In this document: positions 63,742-64,000 of the stretch, in pieces | Layout of the letters: the number at the start of each line of letters is the position of its first letter | Position numbering within the stretch: the first letter of the stretch is position 1 | Assembly: GCF_000758755.1 (NCBI RefSeq) | Contig: NZ_JRMV01000279.1 | Coordinates: 103,206 to 167,205 of the forward strand | Source: Actinomyces sp. S6-Spd3 | GTDB taxonomy: Bacteria > Actinomycetota > Actinomycetes > Actinomycetales > Actinomycetaceae | Direction: 5' to 3' | Length of the DNA: 64,000 nucleotides | Made by a program: the position numbers and the translations under genes | The notes under the pieces: model-generated | Seen by the model: the letters and a program-made list of their open reading frames with translations, nothing else | Told to the model about the DNA's origin: nothing | Databases searched by the model: none

Positions 63742-63925
63742 GGGTCTCTCTTCGCAACGAAACAAGGGCGGCGCGTGACTGCCATTTTGCGGTGTCATTG
63801 TTACAAACGAATGGTCTGAGCAAGTTATTTCTGTTTCTTGCTAACTTGAGACAGTTCACAAACGGATCTGCTGCGGCTACCTCGACGCAAGAGCCCTGCT
63901 GCCACGCCACCCGTCTAGCAACCTC
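63742..63925 (-). promoter_or_regulatory. Promoter region of the osmoprotectant operon
   Basis: This stretch lies upstream of the ATPase gene. It contains an inverted repeat CAAGTTA-N14-TAACTTG at 63821-63848, nested with AGCAAG-N12-CTTGCT, in an AT-rich segment. These could be operator half-sites for the operon. I cannot assign a sure -35/-10 pair. The 80-residue frame crossing it has no family features. Confidence 0.4.
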
Positions 63926-63983
63926 CACACGAAGTCAGCAAATGCCACAGGCTATAACGCATGACATTCACCAACTTCATGTG
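63926..63983. repeat. 58-bp palindromic repeat, copy 2
   Basis: This copy matches copy 1 (60530-60587) at 53 of 58 positions, in the same orientation. The G to A change near its right end weakens the terminal pairing compared with copy 1. Together the two copies bracket the whole osmoprotectant operon. Confidence 0.85.
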
Positions 63984-64000
63984 ACAGCAGCGAACGAACG

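Noticed and set aside
63686..63928. 80-residue frame at the start of the osmoprotectant operon
   Set aside because: It overlaps the ATPase start in another frame and looks compositionally random.
1..64000. tRNA, rRNA, CRISPR array or insertion sequence
   Set aside because: I checked the intergenic gaps for cloverleaf sequences, regular spaced repeats and transposase motifs and found none I could support.

Overview
The window looks like chromosomal DNA of a moderately GC-rich actinobacterium. The best guess is a member of the Actinomycetaceae (Actinomyces/Schaalia-like), which is an inference from gene content and order rather than a database match. Supporting signs are the order ppa / dacB / DUF2342 / tilS / hpt / ftsH / folE-folP-folB-folK / DUF3180, the 32-residue ribosomal protein bS22 beside a small excisionase-type HTH gene, the radA-disA pair, a menaquinone pathway with a MenJ-like reductase, and frequent GTG starts with ATGA overlaps. 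I see no rRNA, tRNA, CRISPR array, transposase or prophage.

Layout. (1) Positions 1-11478, minus strand: menJ-like reductase followed by nuoA-B-C-D-E-F-G-H-I-J; nuoJ is cut by the left edge. (2) 11479-16571: a Gfo/Idh/MocA oxidoreductase, menG, divergent menF, and an HtrA-type protease. (3) 16615-19393: menD and menC, directly downstream of (4) a host-glycan locus, 19405-32514. This holds a GH42 beta-galactosidase, two CUT1 permeases, a sugar-binding lipoprotein and a GH112 lacto-N-biose/galacto-N-biose phosphorylase on the minus strand. Divergent on the plus strand is a tight SIS / ROK kinase / PfkB kinase / class II aldolase operon, closed by a convergent cytosolic GH20 hexosaminidase. (5) 32609-43000: menB, a secreted C-terminally anchored protein, an unknown protein, fbaA, an L,D-transpeptidase, menE-menA, a PLDc_N membrane protein and a histidine phosphatase. 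(6) 43113-48566: bS22, HTH, trkH, trkA, radA, disA. (7) 48578-59848, minus strand: dacB, DUF2342-like, tilS, hpt, ftsH, folE, folP, a folB-folK fusion with a very long tail, DUF3180 and a membrane-anchored unknown. (8) 59956-64000: ppa and an osmoprotectant-type ABC operon flanked by two copies of a 58-bp palindromic repeat.

How it fits together. MenF, D, C, E, B, A, G and the MenJ-like protein give almost a full menaquinone pathway; the DHNA-CoA thioesterase and MenH are not seen. They supply the quinone for the Nuo complex. The glycan locus reads as import of mucin- or milk-type oligosaccharides, trimming inside the cell by GH42 and GH20, and phosphorolysis of the core disaccharide by GH112. 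The divergent operon resembles a GalNAc (Aga-type) route through tagatose phosphates to triose phosphates. TrkH/TrkA next to DisA suggests coupling of c-di-AMP and potassium.

The most notable oddities are a NuoG without the N7 cysteines, a DUF2342 protein without its HExxH motif, a ROK kinase without the zinc site, the FolB-FolK fusion with a tail of about 450 residues, a 36-bp perfect palindrome inside the sugar ABC operon, a shared TGACA-N5-TGTCA site, the 58-bp repeats, and an apparent excess of the heptamer CGAGGCC/GGCCTCG.
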